A stretch of 18,040 bases of DNA from the NCBI GenBank assembly GCA_024645065.1, contig JAHEGP010000013.1, positions 6,758 to 24,797 on the forward strand, read 5' to 3'. Of this stretch, positions 7,735 through 14,574 are shown in pieces. The notes below the pieces were generated by a model, which was not told the origin of the DNA, searched no databases, and worked only from the letters and a program-made list of their open reading frames with translations. Position 1 is the stretch's first letter. Each line of letters starts with the position of its first letter. The stretch comes from Cellvibrionales bacterium. Its GTDB lineage: Bacteria > Pseudomonadota > Gammaproteobacteria > Pseudomonadales > JAHEGP01. The position numbers were made by a program, and so were the translations under genes.

Positions 7735-8742
7735 TCAACCGCCGGTCATATTCATAAACCGCACGATTTGTGGCTCTGCATCGAGGTCGAATTGATGGCT
7801 TTTCGGCTTCAGTGCCATAGCACCGATAATGGCTTCCTGTAGCGGTGCCAGCTGTCCCGGGTGTTGGCGAACGACGGCCCGCAGGTCAACCGAATGCTCA
7901 TTGCCGAGGCACAGCAGCAGGCGACCCTCGGCAGTTAGCCGAACGCGATTACATTGTCCGCAAAAGTTGTGACTGTGGGGTGATATGAAGCCAACCCGGG
8001 TGGCTGTGCCGGGGAGTTTGAAATAGCGGCTGGGACCCTTGCTGGATTCGGTGGTGGGGATCAGTGGGTACCTGCCTTCAATAATGGCTTTCACCTCGTC
8101 ACTGGAGCAGAAGTGTTGCTTGCGGCCGTGTTCATTGACTCGCCCCAGTGGCATTTCCTCAATAAATGTAATATCCAGATCCCGCGCCAGGCAGAATTCG
8201 AGGAGATCGTTTACCTCGTCATCATTGTGGCCCCGTTGAATCACAGCATTGAGTTTTATTCGCTCGAAACCGGCGTTGCGCGCGGCCTCGATTCCCTGAA
8301 GTACCCGGTCAAGCTTGCCCACACGGGTGATCGCCTGGAATTTATCAGCTTGCAGGCTGTCGATGCTGATATTGAGCCGGCTGACGCCTGCCTGTCGAAG
8401 CGGCCGGGCATATTTTTCCAATTGCGAGCCGTTGGTGGTCATAACCAGCTCTTGCAGGCCTTCCAGGCCATTCAGGGAGTGTAGTAACGACACCACATTA
8501 TTGCGCACCAATGGCTCACCGCCGGTGATGCGTATTTTTTTAACGCCAAGGTTGACGAAGGCGTGGGCGATGAGTCGCAGCTCTTCAAGGGTGAGGATAT
8601 GGCTGCGCGGCAGAAATGTCATCTCTTCGGCCATGCAGTATACGCAGCGAAAATCGCAGCGATCAGTTACTGAAATGCGGACATAGTCGACGTGCCTGCC
8701 GAAGCGGTCGATGAGAACTGTAGAATCGGGGTTGGCAGACAA
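7735..8742 (-). CDS. moaA: GTP 3',8-cyclase MoaA (molybdenum cofactor biosynthesis)
   Basis: A 335-residue radical-SAM enzyme that, with MoaC, turns GTP into cyclic pyranopterin monophosphate, the first step of molybdopterin synthesis. The N-terminal cluster motif is CDFRCVYC (Cys 29, 33, 36), followed by the SAM-binding GGEP (about 74-77) and NGS (about 104-106). The C-terminal second iron-sulphur cluster site is FCGQCNRVRLTAEGRLLLC (Cys about 261, 264, 278), and the chain ends with the essential Gly-Gly tail (NMTGG). Length is normal. The start is a TTG at 8740-8742: an in-frame TGA lies three codons upstream and no ATG or GTG occurs before the first cluster cysteine. It stands alone here; other moa/moe genes must be elsewhere. 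Confidence 0.96.
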   Translation of the reverse strand: MSANPDSTVLIDRFGRHVDYVRISVTDRCDFRCVYCMAEEMTFLPRSHILTLEELRLIAHAFVNLGVKKIRITGGEPLVRNNVVSLLHSLNGLEGLQELVMTTNGSQLEKYARPLRQAGVSRLNISIDSLQADKFQAITRVGKLDRVLQGIEAARNAGFERIKLNAVIQRGHNDDEVNDLLEFCLARDLDITFIEEMPLGRVNEHGRKQHFCSSDEVKAIIEGRYPLIPTTESSKGPSRYFKLPGTATRVGFISPHSHNFCGQCNRVRLTAEGRLLLCLGNEHSVDLRAVVRQHPGQLAPLQEAIIGAMALKPKSHQFDLDAEPQIVRFMNMTGG

Positions 8743-8850
8743 AGCTGGTCACTCGCTGTCGCTGTTCAGTATGATGTGGTGAAAAGATGGTATCAGCATG
8801 GCGCGTGCTTGTTAACTGTTTGCAAAAAATACGCAAATGAACACTGTAGT

Positions 8851-8905
8851 TGGCTAGCCTCTAGCCACCGGATTCCCCGCGCATCGATGACAGCGGGGCA
8901 GGGAG
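8851..8905 (+). promoter_or_regulatory. Two hairpins and a strong ribosome binding site leading into a TTG start
   Basis: TGGCTAG/CTAGCCA (8851-8857 and 8861-8867) forms a 7-bp stem with a three-base loop. CCCCGC/GCGGGG (8875-8880 and 8893-8898) forms a 6-bp stem with a 12-base loop. Directly after the second stem comes GGGAG (8901-8905), nine bases before the TTG at 8915. The first in-frame ATG (8936) is 30 bases past this site, which is what decides the start of the transporter gene. Confidence 0.5.
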
Positions 8906-8914
8906 TACATCGAC

Positions 8915-10291
8915 TTGGCGGATAAAAATGACCGCATGATAGTGGGCGGGTTGCTTGCAGGCGCGGCTTGTTATGCGGTGTTATCCCTGAGCGGCCAGCC
9001 GCACCAGCTTGCGGCAACCGCAGCAGTTACCCTGTTATGCCTCTTGTGGTGGGTTTTCGAACCGATACCGATTCCGGTCACCTCGCTGATTCCCCTTGCC
9101 GCATTTCCAATGGCGGGGGTGCTCAATCAGCAACAAGTCGCTTCAGCCTATGGTTCACCCCTGATATTGCTGCTGCTGGGGGGGTTTTTATTATCCAAGG
9201 CCATGGAGCATACCGGCACCCACCGCAGGGTCGCGCTACTGATGGTTAACCTTGTCGGCGGTGATAGCCCGAAGCGACTGGTATTTGGCTTCATGCTGAC
9301 TGCAGCCCTGCTAAGCATGTGGATATCCAATACCGCGACCACGCTGATGCTGTTGCCGGTAGCCATTGCGGTGCTGGAGCGGGCCGAGCAGCGGCAGCTA
9401 TCTATACCTCTGTTGCTGGGTATTGCCTATGCCTCATCGATTGGTGGAATCGGGACACCGATTGGAACGCCTCCCAATCTGGTCTTCATGCAGGTTTACG
9501 CTGACGAAACCGGCAACGTCGTCAGCTTTAGCCAGTGGATGAGTTGGGGGCTGCCCGTGGTTATGCTAATGGTGCCCGTTGCAGCATTGTGGCTCACCCG
9601 GAATCTGCCGAAAACGGGTGATATCCGGCTCCCGCAACTGGGTCCCTGGGCGCTTGCCCAGAAACGTGTCATGGGGGTGTTTGCCCTCACTGCGCTGGCG
9701 TGGATGACCCGCAATGAGCCCTTTGGCGGTTGGAGTGAGCTTCTCGGTATGCCCAATGCCAATGACGCCTCGGTTGCCTTTATGGCAGTGGTGCTGCTGT
9801 TTTTGTTGCCTGATGGCAAGGGCAGCAGGTTGTTGAGCTGGGAGACCGCTGTGACCATACCCTGGGGGGTTCTGTTATTGTTCGCGGGTGGTATCACCAT
9901 CGCCAGTGCTTTTTCAGAGTCCGGTCTCAGTGCATTGCTGGCGGGTGGTATCAGTGGTATCAGCGCACTGCCGGTCGTTCTGATCATAGGCGCAATTGCA
10001 GTTAGCGTCAGTTTTCTTACCGAGGCGACCAGCAATACTGCCAGTACTACCCTGCTGATGCCAGTGCTCGCCGCTGCAGCTGCCGGTGCCGGACTCAAGC
10101 CAGAACTCTTGATGGTGCCCGCGGCAATGAGTGCTAGTTGTGCGTTTATGCTTCCCGTCGCAACCGCGCCCAACTCAATCGTTTATGGCAGCGGTCTGAT
10201 ACGCACTATTGATATGGCTCGGGAGGGTTTCATTCTCAATTTACTGGGTGCGCTGGTCATCACCGCAGTATGCCTGGTAAGACTTACCTGA
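8915..10291 (+). CDS. SLC13/DASS-family anion (dicarboxylate) symporter
   Basis: A 458-residue inner-membrane protein with many hydrophobic helices. It has the two inverted-repeat substrate and sodium sites of the divalent anion:sodium symporter family: SNTATTLMLLP (about 138-148) with GGIGTPIGTPPN (about 177-188), and SNTASTTLLMP (about 373-383) with LPVATAPN (about 413-420). Both SNT signatures and both paired loops are intact, so it should transport. Family members import C4 or tricarboxylates, sulphate or related anions with sodium; the substrate here cannot be told. It starts at TTG 8915, chosen because of the GGGAG site at 8901. It is transcribed away from moaA and appears to be a single-gene unit. 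Confidence 0.92.
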   Translation: MADKNDRMIVGGLLAGAACYAVLSLSGQPHQLAATAAVTLLCLLWWVFEPIPIPVTSLIPLAAFPMAGVLNQQQVASAYGSPLILLLLGGFLLSKAMEHTGTHRRVALLMVNLVGGDSPKRLVFGFMLTAALLSMWISNTATTLMLLPVAIAVLERAEQRQLSIPLLLGIAYASSIGGIGTPIGTPPNLVFMQVYADETGNVVSFSQWMSWGLPVVMLMVPVAALWLTRNLPKTGDIRLPQLGPWALAQKRVMGVFALTALAWMTRNEPFGGWSELLGMPNANDASVAFMAVVLLFLLPDGKGSRLLSWETAVTIPWGVLLLFAGGITIASAFSESGLSALLAGGISGISALPVVLIIGAIAVSVSFLTEATSNTASTTLLMPVLAAAAAGAGLKPELLMVPAAMSASCAFMLPVATAPNSIVYGSGLIRTIDMAREGFILNLLGALVITAVCLVRLT

Positions 10292-10308
10292 AGCGCTGAG
10301 CCCTGGAC

Positions 10309-10363
10309 GGTGGGTACATCGGCCAGGCCGGCTTTTTAGATATGAACCCGGCACGTACCCGCC
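10309..10363. terminator. Nested hairpin between convergent genes, possible terminator
   Basis: GGTGGGTAC (10309-10317) pairs with GTACCCGCC (10355-10363) with one G-U wobble, and inside it GCCGG (10327-10331) pairs with CCGGC (10348-10352). It occupies the 82-bp gap between the convergent transporter and DksA-like genes. A short TTTTT run (10333-10337) lies in the inner loop rather than after a stem, so termination is plausible but not certain. Confidence 0.4.
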
Positions 10364-10373
10364 TTGAATAGCG

Positions 10374-10715
10374 CTAGCGAGCGTTTTCAAGCGCACTGGC
10401 GCAGCGGATACAGGATTGGGTATAGGGCAGGGCTTTGAGGCGGGCATCGGCTATCGGATTTCCACAGGTTTGGCAGGTGCCGTATTCATCGTCTTCGATG
10501 CGCGTTAATGCTTCCAGCACGTTTCGCAATTCCAGCCGTGTCTCGCGATCCAGCTCCAGCAACACTTCAAGATTTTCGAGTTCAACGGCCTGTTCTGCAA
10601 AGTCTTTTTCAATAGGCTCGTCCCGGTGATGCACGTCTCTGTGAAGGCGCTCCGCCCGCAGTAATAATTCATTCCGCTTCTGTTTCAGCTCAGCTTCTAT
10701 TGCTTGGATATCCAC
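10374..10715 (-). CDS. DksA/TraR-family C4 zinc-finger protein
   Basis: A 113-residue protein starting at GTG 10713-10715, with a good GAGG ribosome binding site seven bases before it. The N-terminal two thirds form a long charged helical hairpin, with acidic tip residues around DEPIEKDFAEQA (about 32-43). The C-terminus has a zinc finger, CQTCG...SCIRC (Cys 81, 84, 102, 105), in the sequence DDEYGTCQTCG typical of this family. DksA and TraR insert their coiled coil into the RNA polymerase secondary channel and modify promoter response, DksA together with ppGpp. This one is shorter than DksA and is more like the small paralogues, so it should not be named dksA. An Fnr/Anr-like box lies about 60 bases upstream. 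Confidence 0.9.
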   Translation of the reverse strand: MDIQAIEAELKQKRNELLLRAERLHRDVHHRDEPIEKDFAEQAVELENLEVLLELDRETRLELRNVLEALTRIEDDEYGTCQTCGNPIADARLKALPYTQSCIRCASALENAR

Positions 10716-10770
10716 GGCGATTCCTCAAATACATGAAGCCAGAGTGTCGCCCTTGTGCCAGAACAGGGCA

Positions 10771-10784
10771 TTGACCTAAATCAA
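10771..10784 (-). promoter_or_regulatory. Fnr/Anr-like binding site upstream of the DksA-like gene
   Basis: TTGACCTAAATCAA matches the Fnr/Anr consensus TTGAT-N4-ATCAA at nine of ten defined positions. Its centre is about 62 bases from the GTG start. Placing a start site 41.5 bases downstream of the centre, as in class II activated promoters, would put GACACT (minus strand, 10748-10743) at the -10 position. The only gene that begins nearby is the DksA-like one. Confidence 0.55.
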
Positions 10785-10860
10785 GCGAGCGATTTTCATC
10801 GTGACGGGTGCAGGGTTTTTGCGGCTGAGAGCCTCCGCCGCCGTTGCCCCGGGCTGGTGC

Positions 10861-11391
10861 TTATTGCTGGTGCTGCTGGTTTTGCCGCCCTTGTAGTCGC
10901 GCAATGGCCTGGCGTATAGATTCGAAAGCAATGTCCTCCCGTTGTATCTCATGTAATTCAAGCCAGCGCACTGCGGCCACGTCATCTGCGGCGACGATAG
11001 CTGGCTTATGGCGCAGCCTGAACTCGAAAATGACATCCGTGGTCTGATAGACAACGCCGGCGTACAGATAGGTGTTGGCAAAAGAAAACAGGTAGCGCGG
11101 TCGGCGTAAATCCAATCCCAGTTCTTCCTGTATCTCCCTTTGCAGGGCCTCCTCCAGGCTTTCACCCGGATCGGTGAAACCTCCCGGCAAATCCAGCATC
11201 CCCCGGGCGGGTTCCCGAGCCCTGACCGCCAGCAAAATTTCACTGCCATATCGGATGATGGCGCCGACCGCCGTGGCGACGTTGTGGAAGTAGCAGAAAT
11301 CGCAGCTGAGGCATATTAGTTGCTTGTTATCCCGAAATTCTATCTCGCCCGAGCGACATTGCGGGCAATGCAGGAATGGTGATGCGCTCAT
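10861..11391 (-). CDS. Nudix hydrolase with N-terminal zinc ribbon
   Basis: A 176-residue protein starting at ATG 11389-11391. Residues 9-30 hold a zinc ribbon (CPQC ... CLSC, Cys 9, 12, 27, 30). The Nudix box fits GX5EX7REUXEEXGU exactly: Gly 71, Glu 77, then REIQEELGL (85-93). It should hydrolyse a nucleoside diphosphate linked to some other group; the substrate is unknown. It lacks the longer layout of the NADH pyrophosphatase NudC, so that name is not used. The C-terminus is Gln-rich (GRQNQQHQQ). Its ATG overlaps the stop of the upstream amidohydrolase gene by four bases (ATGA), so the two are translationally coupled. Confidence 0.9.
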   Translation of the reverse strand: MSASPFLHCPQCRSGEIEFRDNKQLICLSCDFCYFHNVATAVGAIIRYGSEILLAVRAREPARGMLDLPGGFTDPGESLEEALQREIQEELGLDLRRPRYLFSFANTYLYAGVVYQTTDVIFEFRLRHKPAIVAADDVAAVRWLELHEIQREDIAFESIRQAIARLQGRQNQQHQQ

Positions 11392-12203
11392 GCAGTCCCA
11401 CCAAAACCAACAGGCACAGGAGCAGCTGGCCCGCCCCCGGCAACGCGGTAAAACTCGAGTGCATTGCCCGCTAGCACATCGGGCAATAATGTTTCATCGA
11501 GGGCGGCGCTGAGAATTTCCAGATCCCGCAGGCTCCAGGGCCTGGGCGCCCGGGTGCAGGGCAGGTCGGTACCGAACATCAGGGCCCTGGGGTTGATGGC
11601 TGCGATTTGCTGCAGTGTTTTTGCGATATCGAGATCACCACGGCTGAAGCCGGTCGCTTTTACCCTGGCTCCATGTTCCACCAGTTTCAGCAGCTGCGGG
11701 AGCCCGGCCCGGGAGAGCCCCAGATGGTCGATGCTTATTGCAGGCAGTTGTGAAAGCTGGTTGGACAGGGACGCCAGCTGCTGTGAGTCGATATACAATT
11801 CGACGTGCCAGCCAGCTAATTCATAGACCCTGTGGGCCAGGTACTGGAGGTGTCCTATATCCTCGGAGCCGCCACGCTTGACGTTGAAGCGCAGGGCGCG
11901 CACGCGCTGGCAATCGAGCTCCAGAATCTGCTGGTCGCTGACGTCGTGCGGCAATTGGGTGACACCGACAAAACCCGGGCCAAGGCTTGCCAGCGCAGCC
12001 ACCAGATAGCGCTGGTCAAAAGCCTGGAACGAGCCGGACACAACGGCGCCACCAACCAAGGGCAGGTCGCGAACACGGGCCCGATAGTCCTCGCTGCTGA
12101 ATGGAGGCGGCGTATAGCCGTGATTGGGCAACAGAGGGAAGCGTGGATCGATTATATGAAGATGGCTGTCAAAGATGGCTGTCGGGGTTGAGGGAGCGCT
12201 CAT
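11388..12203 (-). CDS. Amidohydrolase-family (COG3618-like) TIM-barrel hydrolase
   Basis: A 271-residue protein when started at ATG 12201-12203 (MSAPSTP...). A second ATG five codons upstream (12216-12218) is equally possible, as neither has a strong ribosome binding site; the longer open frame up to 12416 looks like non-coding sequence. The metal or substrate site begins with FDSHLHIID (HxH near residue 15), followed by a conserved FNVKRGG region, IDHLGL and FGTDLPC with the catalytic-type aspartate. This pattern matches the amidohydrolase 2 group, which includes lactonases such as the 2-pyrone-4,6-dicarboxylate hydrolase; the substrate is unknown. It forms a two-gene operon with the Nudix gene. 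Confidence 0.85.
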   Translation of the reverse strand: MSAPSTPTAIFDSHLHIIDPRFPLLPNHGYTPPPFSSEDYRARVRDLPLVGGAVVSGSFQAFDQRYLVAALASLGPGFVGVTQLPHDVSDQQILELDCQRVRALRFNVKRGGSEDIGHLQYLAHRVYELAGWHVELYIDSQQLASLSNQLSQLPAISIDHLGLSRAGLPQLLKLVEHGARVKATGFSRGDLDIAKTLQQIAAINPRALMFGTDLPCTRAPRPWSLRDLEILSAALDETLLPDVLAGNALEFYRVAGGGPAAPVPVGFGGTA

Positions 12204-12521
12204 GGGCGGATTGTACATCGAAACCCATGATGAGTGAGCCTTGCAGCGCTTGCTATCGTAGCAAAAAGAGCTTCGAAGCGAGATGCGGCGCCCGGGCTCG
12301 GGGCCAGCACCGTTAGAATCGTTGGTAATAACCAAAGTCATCCATAGCTGCTTATGATTTTTCACTTCCCGGGGCGAAGACTTATACTCTGACCCTGTGA
12401 CAGGAGTGGCTGCCACTTTGCGTTACAGGCGCTGGCTTGTGGTTGGGTATGAGGCTGCAAACAACCTGGGGTGAAAATACAGTTTTGCCGAGATGGGGCT
12501 CTAACAGGGAGAACAACGATA
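12204..12521. other. Divergent intergenic region (amidohydrolase / YfcH-like gene)
   Basis: No gene is visible in these 318 bases. They contain a 6-bp hairpin with a three-base loop (TTGCTA/TAGCAA, 12250-12264), a perfect ten-base palindrome (GCTTCGAAGC, 12270-12279) and TATACT (12383-12388), a good -10 hexamer for the plus-strand gene but without a clear -35. The plus-strand ribosome binding site AGGGAG lies at 12506-12511. Promoters for both flanking genes must be here, but I cannot place them firmly. Confidence 0.4.
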
Positions 12522-13418
12522 GTGAATGTCCTGATAACGGGAGGAACCGGTTTCGTCGGGTCCGCTTTAAGCCAGAAACTGGCCGGGCGAGGAGAGCAGC
12601 TGACTGTTCTGACCCGGGATGTTGGAACTGCACAGCGGCGGGTCGGAACAGCGGTGAATGCGGTGGCGTCCCTGGATGATGCCGAATGGACCGCTTTGGA
12701 TGCGGTGGTCAACCTCGCGGGCTTGCCGATCGCCGACAGGCGTTGGAGCGAGAAGCGCAAGCAGGCACTGTACGCCAGTCGGGTCGACCTGACCAATCAG
12801 CTGGTAGACGCGTTGGCGCAGCAAGAACAACGACCCAGGGTGCTTGTGTCGGCCTCGGCTATAGGGTTCTATGGGGACGGTGGTGACAGCTTGCTGGATG
12901 AACGATCCAGGCCCCACCCCGATTTCAGCCATGAGCTCTGTGCGGCCTGGGAGACGGCAGCAGAGCGTGCAGAAAAGTTGGGAATACGGGTTTGCATAAT
13001 CCGCATCGGCCTGGTGATGGGCCCCGGGGGCGGTATGCTCAAGCGAATGGTTCCCGGCTTTAAGTTGGGGCTGGGAGGGCGGTTGGGCTCTGGTCGCCAG
13101 TGGATGAGTTGGGTAAGCCTGCAGGACCTTGTCGAGATGATCGTTTATCTAATGGATCATGAAACCCTGGGCGGAGTCTTCAACGCTACCGCGCCGAACC
13201 CGGTGCGCAATAGCGAATTCACCAGCGAACTGGCGACAGTCCTGAAGCGGCCCGCGAAAGTCCCGGTGCCCGCTGCGGCGCTTAAGTTGGCCCTGGGAGA
13301 AATGTCGCAGCTGATGCTGGCGGGGCAGCGCGTCATTCCCGCGCGCTTGCAACAGGCTGGTTTTACATTCAGGCATCCAACCCTGCGCGAGGCATTGGTT
13401 TACAGTCTTGAGTCTTGA
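12522..13418 (+). CDS. TIGR01777/YfcH-like NAD(P)-dependent epimerase-type protein
   Basis: A 298-residue extended short-chain dehydrogenase. I chose GTG 12522 because the conserved beta strand VLITGGTGFVGSAL then begins at residue 3, the length matches the usual ~297 of the family, and AGGGAG (12506-12511) precedes it; the in-frame GTG at 12471 would add 17 unlikely residues. The Rossmann glycine motif is GGTGFVG (about 7-13). Further family signatures are VVNLAG, SASAIGFYG (the active-site tyrosine region), RIGLVMGPGGGMLKRM and WMSWVSLQDL. The C-terminus is the family's extra domain (FNATAPNPVRN ... RVIPARLQQAGFTF). The biochemical role of the family is not well established. Confidence 0.9.
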   Translation: MNVLITGGTGFVGSALSQKLAGRGEQLTVLTRDVGTAQRRVGTAVNAVASLDDAEWTALDAVVNLAGLPIADRRWSEKRKQALYASRVDLTNQLVDALAQQEQRPRVLVSASAIGFYGDGGDSLLDERSRPHPDFSHELCAAWETAAERAEKLGIRVCIIRIGLVMGPGGGMLKRMVPGFKLGLGGRLGSGRQWMSWVSLQDLVEMIVYLMDHETLGGVFNATAPNPVRNSEFTSELATVLKRPAKVPVPAAALKLALGEMSQLMLAGQRVIPARLQQAGFTFRHPTLREALVYSLES

Positions 13419-13469
13419 ACCCGGAAACCGCAGTCGAACTCTTTGAAAATTATTAAGGGATTGATATTT

Positions 13470-13508
13470 ATGCAAAAAAATACGCTCTTCTGCGCACCCC
13501 TTGGGTGA
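13470..13508 (+). CDS. Possible 12-residue leader peptide
   Basis: ATG at 13470, preceded by AAGGGA (13455-13460) at nine bases, opens a frame encoding MQKNTLFCAPLG and ends in TGA at 13506-13508. The stop overlaps a small hairpin (CACCC/GGGTG, 13495-13507). The strong ribosome binding site is the only evidence that it is translated. No run of a single amino acid is present, so ordinary amino-acid attenuation is not suggested. It may well be chance. Confidence 0.2.
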   Translation: MQKNTLFCAPLG

Positions 13509-13569
13509 TTCCCGAGACGCTGCAAGGCTTATCGAAAAACCCCGGAGCGGCAAGACGTCGTTATCACTC

Positions 13570-13636
13570 CAGGCAAGGACCCTGCCGGGTGCGGCCCAAA
13601 CCCTTGCCGGCGGGCGATGCCTTGCCTGCCACCCGG
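13570..13636 (+). ncRNA. Candidate structured RNA element with interleaved stems
   Basis: CAGGCAAGG (13570-13578) pairs with CCTTGCCTG (13620-13628), and CCGGGTG (13585-13591) pairs with CACCCGG (13630-13636). The two stems cross, as in a pseudoknot. In addition CCTTGCC at 13602-13608 can replace the first stem's 3' arm. No known RNA family is recognised. It could equally be a DNA-level repeat. Confidence 0.3.
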
Positions 13637-13803
13637 GGATTTCCCGCAAATTCCGCAACCCAACTGCGTATCCAGGTTGAATAAAGCGCTATCTGGCTAT
13701 TGCACTCGACGAGTGTCCCGAGCGCCAGCGGCGCTCATCTTCATCTGATGGCGCGGCAAGTCGATCACGATCAATGTCAGACTTCTGCTGTGCTTATACA
13801 ATG

Positions 13804-13882
13804 CCGTAACAAACCAGTTTCAGGCGGCAGCTGCGCCCGTTACGGAGGGCAGTGGCCCTGCAGAAACTGGCTGGTCCACCAG
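13804..13882 (+). promoter_or_regulatory. Candidate pseudoknot leader / riboswitch-like element before the isoaspartate methyltransferase gene
   Basis: Stem S1 is CCGTAAC (13804-13810) with GTTACGG (13839-13845). Stem S2 is CCAGTTTC (13814-13821) with GAAACTGG (13863-13870). Both are perfect and they interleave. Inside lie two local hairpins: GGCG/CGCC (13823-13826, 13834-13837) and AGGGC/GCCCT (13846-13850, 13855-13859). CTGG-TCCA-CCAG (13871-13882) then runs into the ribosome binding site AGGGAG (13881-13886), nine bases before the ATG. It does not match the SAH or SAM riboswitch consensus as I know them. Confidence 0.4.
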
Positions 13883-13895
13883 GGAGAATTCAATT

Positions 13896-14561
13896 ATGAC
13901 AGCTTTCGATGATAGCCTCATGCAGGCAATGCTGGAGGCAATAGACCACCATTTTCGCGAAACGGCGGCAACTACCGGTTACGACAGAATGCCACCCGAA
14001 GTTCGAGCGGCGATCGCTGCGATACCGCGGCATCGATTTGTCCCGCCCGCCAGCAGGCGAGAGGCTTATCGGGACAGCCCGCTTCCGATCGGGTTTGGCC
14101 AGACGATCTCCCAGCCATTCATTGTGGCCCTCATGACAACCCTCCTTCGACCAAATCCCGGGGACAGGGTGTTGGAGGTAGGGACGGGTTGTGGTTACCA
14201 GGCAGCGGTATTGGCAAAACTGGTCGACCAGGTATTTACAGTGGAGATCGTTGCGCCATTGGCCCGGGCTGCCAATGAACTGCTGGCATCGTTGAAGCTG
14301 GCTAACGTTTCGTGCATAAGCGGCAACGGCAACGCTGGCCTGGCCGAGCATGCCCCCTTCGATAGTGTCATCATTACCGCGGCGGCGGGCTCAGTACCAG
14401 ATGCGATAGTCAGTCAGGTGCGCCCCGGGGGGCGCATAGTGATGCCTTTGGGAGAGCCGGGCTCTCGTCAGCAGCTGACGGTATTAACCAGGTCCGCAGA
14501 CGGCGAGCTCAGGCGCCAGGAGGTGCTGCCAGTGCAGTTCGTGCCTTTCACCGGTCGCTGA
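13896..14561 (+). CDS. pcm: Protein-L-isoaspartate O-methyltransferase
   Basis: A 221-residue SAM-dependent methyltransferase that repairs isoaspartyl residues in damaged proteins. ATG 13896 has an AGGGAG site nine bases before it. Family signatures: YRDSPLPIGFGQTISQPFIVA (first part, about 58-70; GQTISQP about 69-75), SAM-binding motif I VLEVGTGCGYQAAVLA (about 92-107), VFTVEI (about 113-118), FDSVIITAAAGSVP and the later RIVMPLGE. Length is close to the family norm. In many gammaproteobacteria pcm lies in a surE-pcm-nlpD-rpoS cluster; here it does not, and is followed 13 bases later by an antiporter gene. It may therefore be a second, stand-alone copy, which is inference. The long structured leader suggests control after transcription start. 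Confidence 0.92.
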   Translation: MTAFDDSLMQAMLEAIDHHFRETAATTGYDRMPPEVRAAIAAIPRHRFVPPASRREAYRDSPLPIGFGQTISQPFIVALMTTLLRPNPGDRVLEVGTGCGYQAAVLAKLVDQVFTVEIVAPLARAANELLASLKLANVSCISGNGNAGLAEHAPFDSVIITAAAGSVPDAIVSQVRPGGRIVMPLGEPGSRQQLTVLTRSADGELRRQEVLPVQFVPFTGR

Positions 14562-14574
14562 TTGGGCTTGCCTG

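Larger units (their letters stand above)
13419..13895. other. 477-bp structured non-coding region upstream of the isoaspartate methyltransferase gene
   Basis: No convincing protein gene is seen; the minus-strand frame at 13149-13658 overlaps the epimerase gene and looks like a shadow. The first part is AT-rich (13441-13480) with possible -35 TTGAAA (13443-13448), then a 12-codon frame at 13470-13508. The rest is GC-rich and dense in inverted repeats: two interleaved pairs at 13570-13636 and two at 13804-13870, plus smaller hairpins. TATACA at 13795-13800 could be a -10 element close to the gene. Confidence 0.5.

Noticed and set aside
10800..10860. GC-rich hairpin with a short A/T run after the Nudix gene as a terminator
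   Set aside because: On the minus strand the stem (GCGGC/GCCGC) is followed by a run of A, not T, so it does not fit an intrinsic terminator for that gene.
12250..12264. Terminator at the TTGCTA/TAGCAA hairpin
   Set aside because: No gene ends nearby on either strand; both flanking genes start from this region.
12204..12416. N-terminal extension of the amidohydrolase frame
   Set aside because: The added residues show no conserved feature, and the family normally begins a few residues before the FDSHLH motif.
13149..13658. Long minus-strand open frame covering the end of the epimerase gene and part of the non-coding region
   Set aside because: It overlaps a well-supported plus-strand gene, begins with TTG, and the predicted product has no recognisable domain or sensible composition.
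13804..13886. Known SAH or SAM riboswitch
   Set aside because: I could not find the conserved core bases of these classes; only the general idea of a pseudoknotted leader before a SAM-using enzyme is shared.
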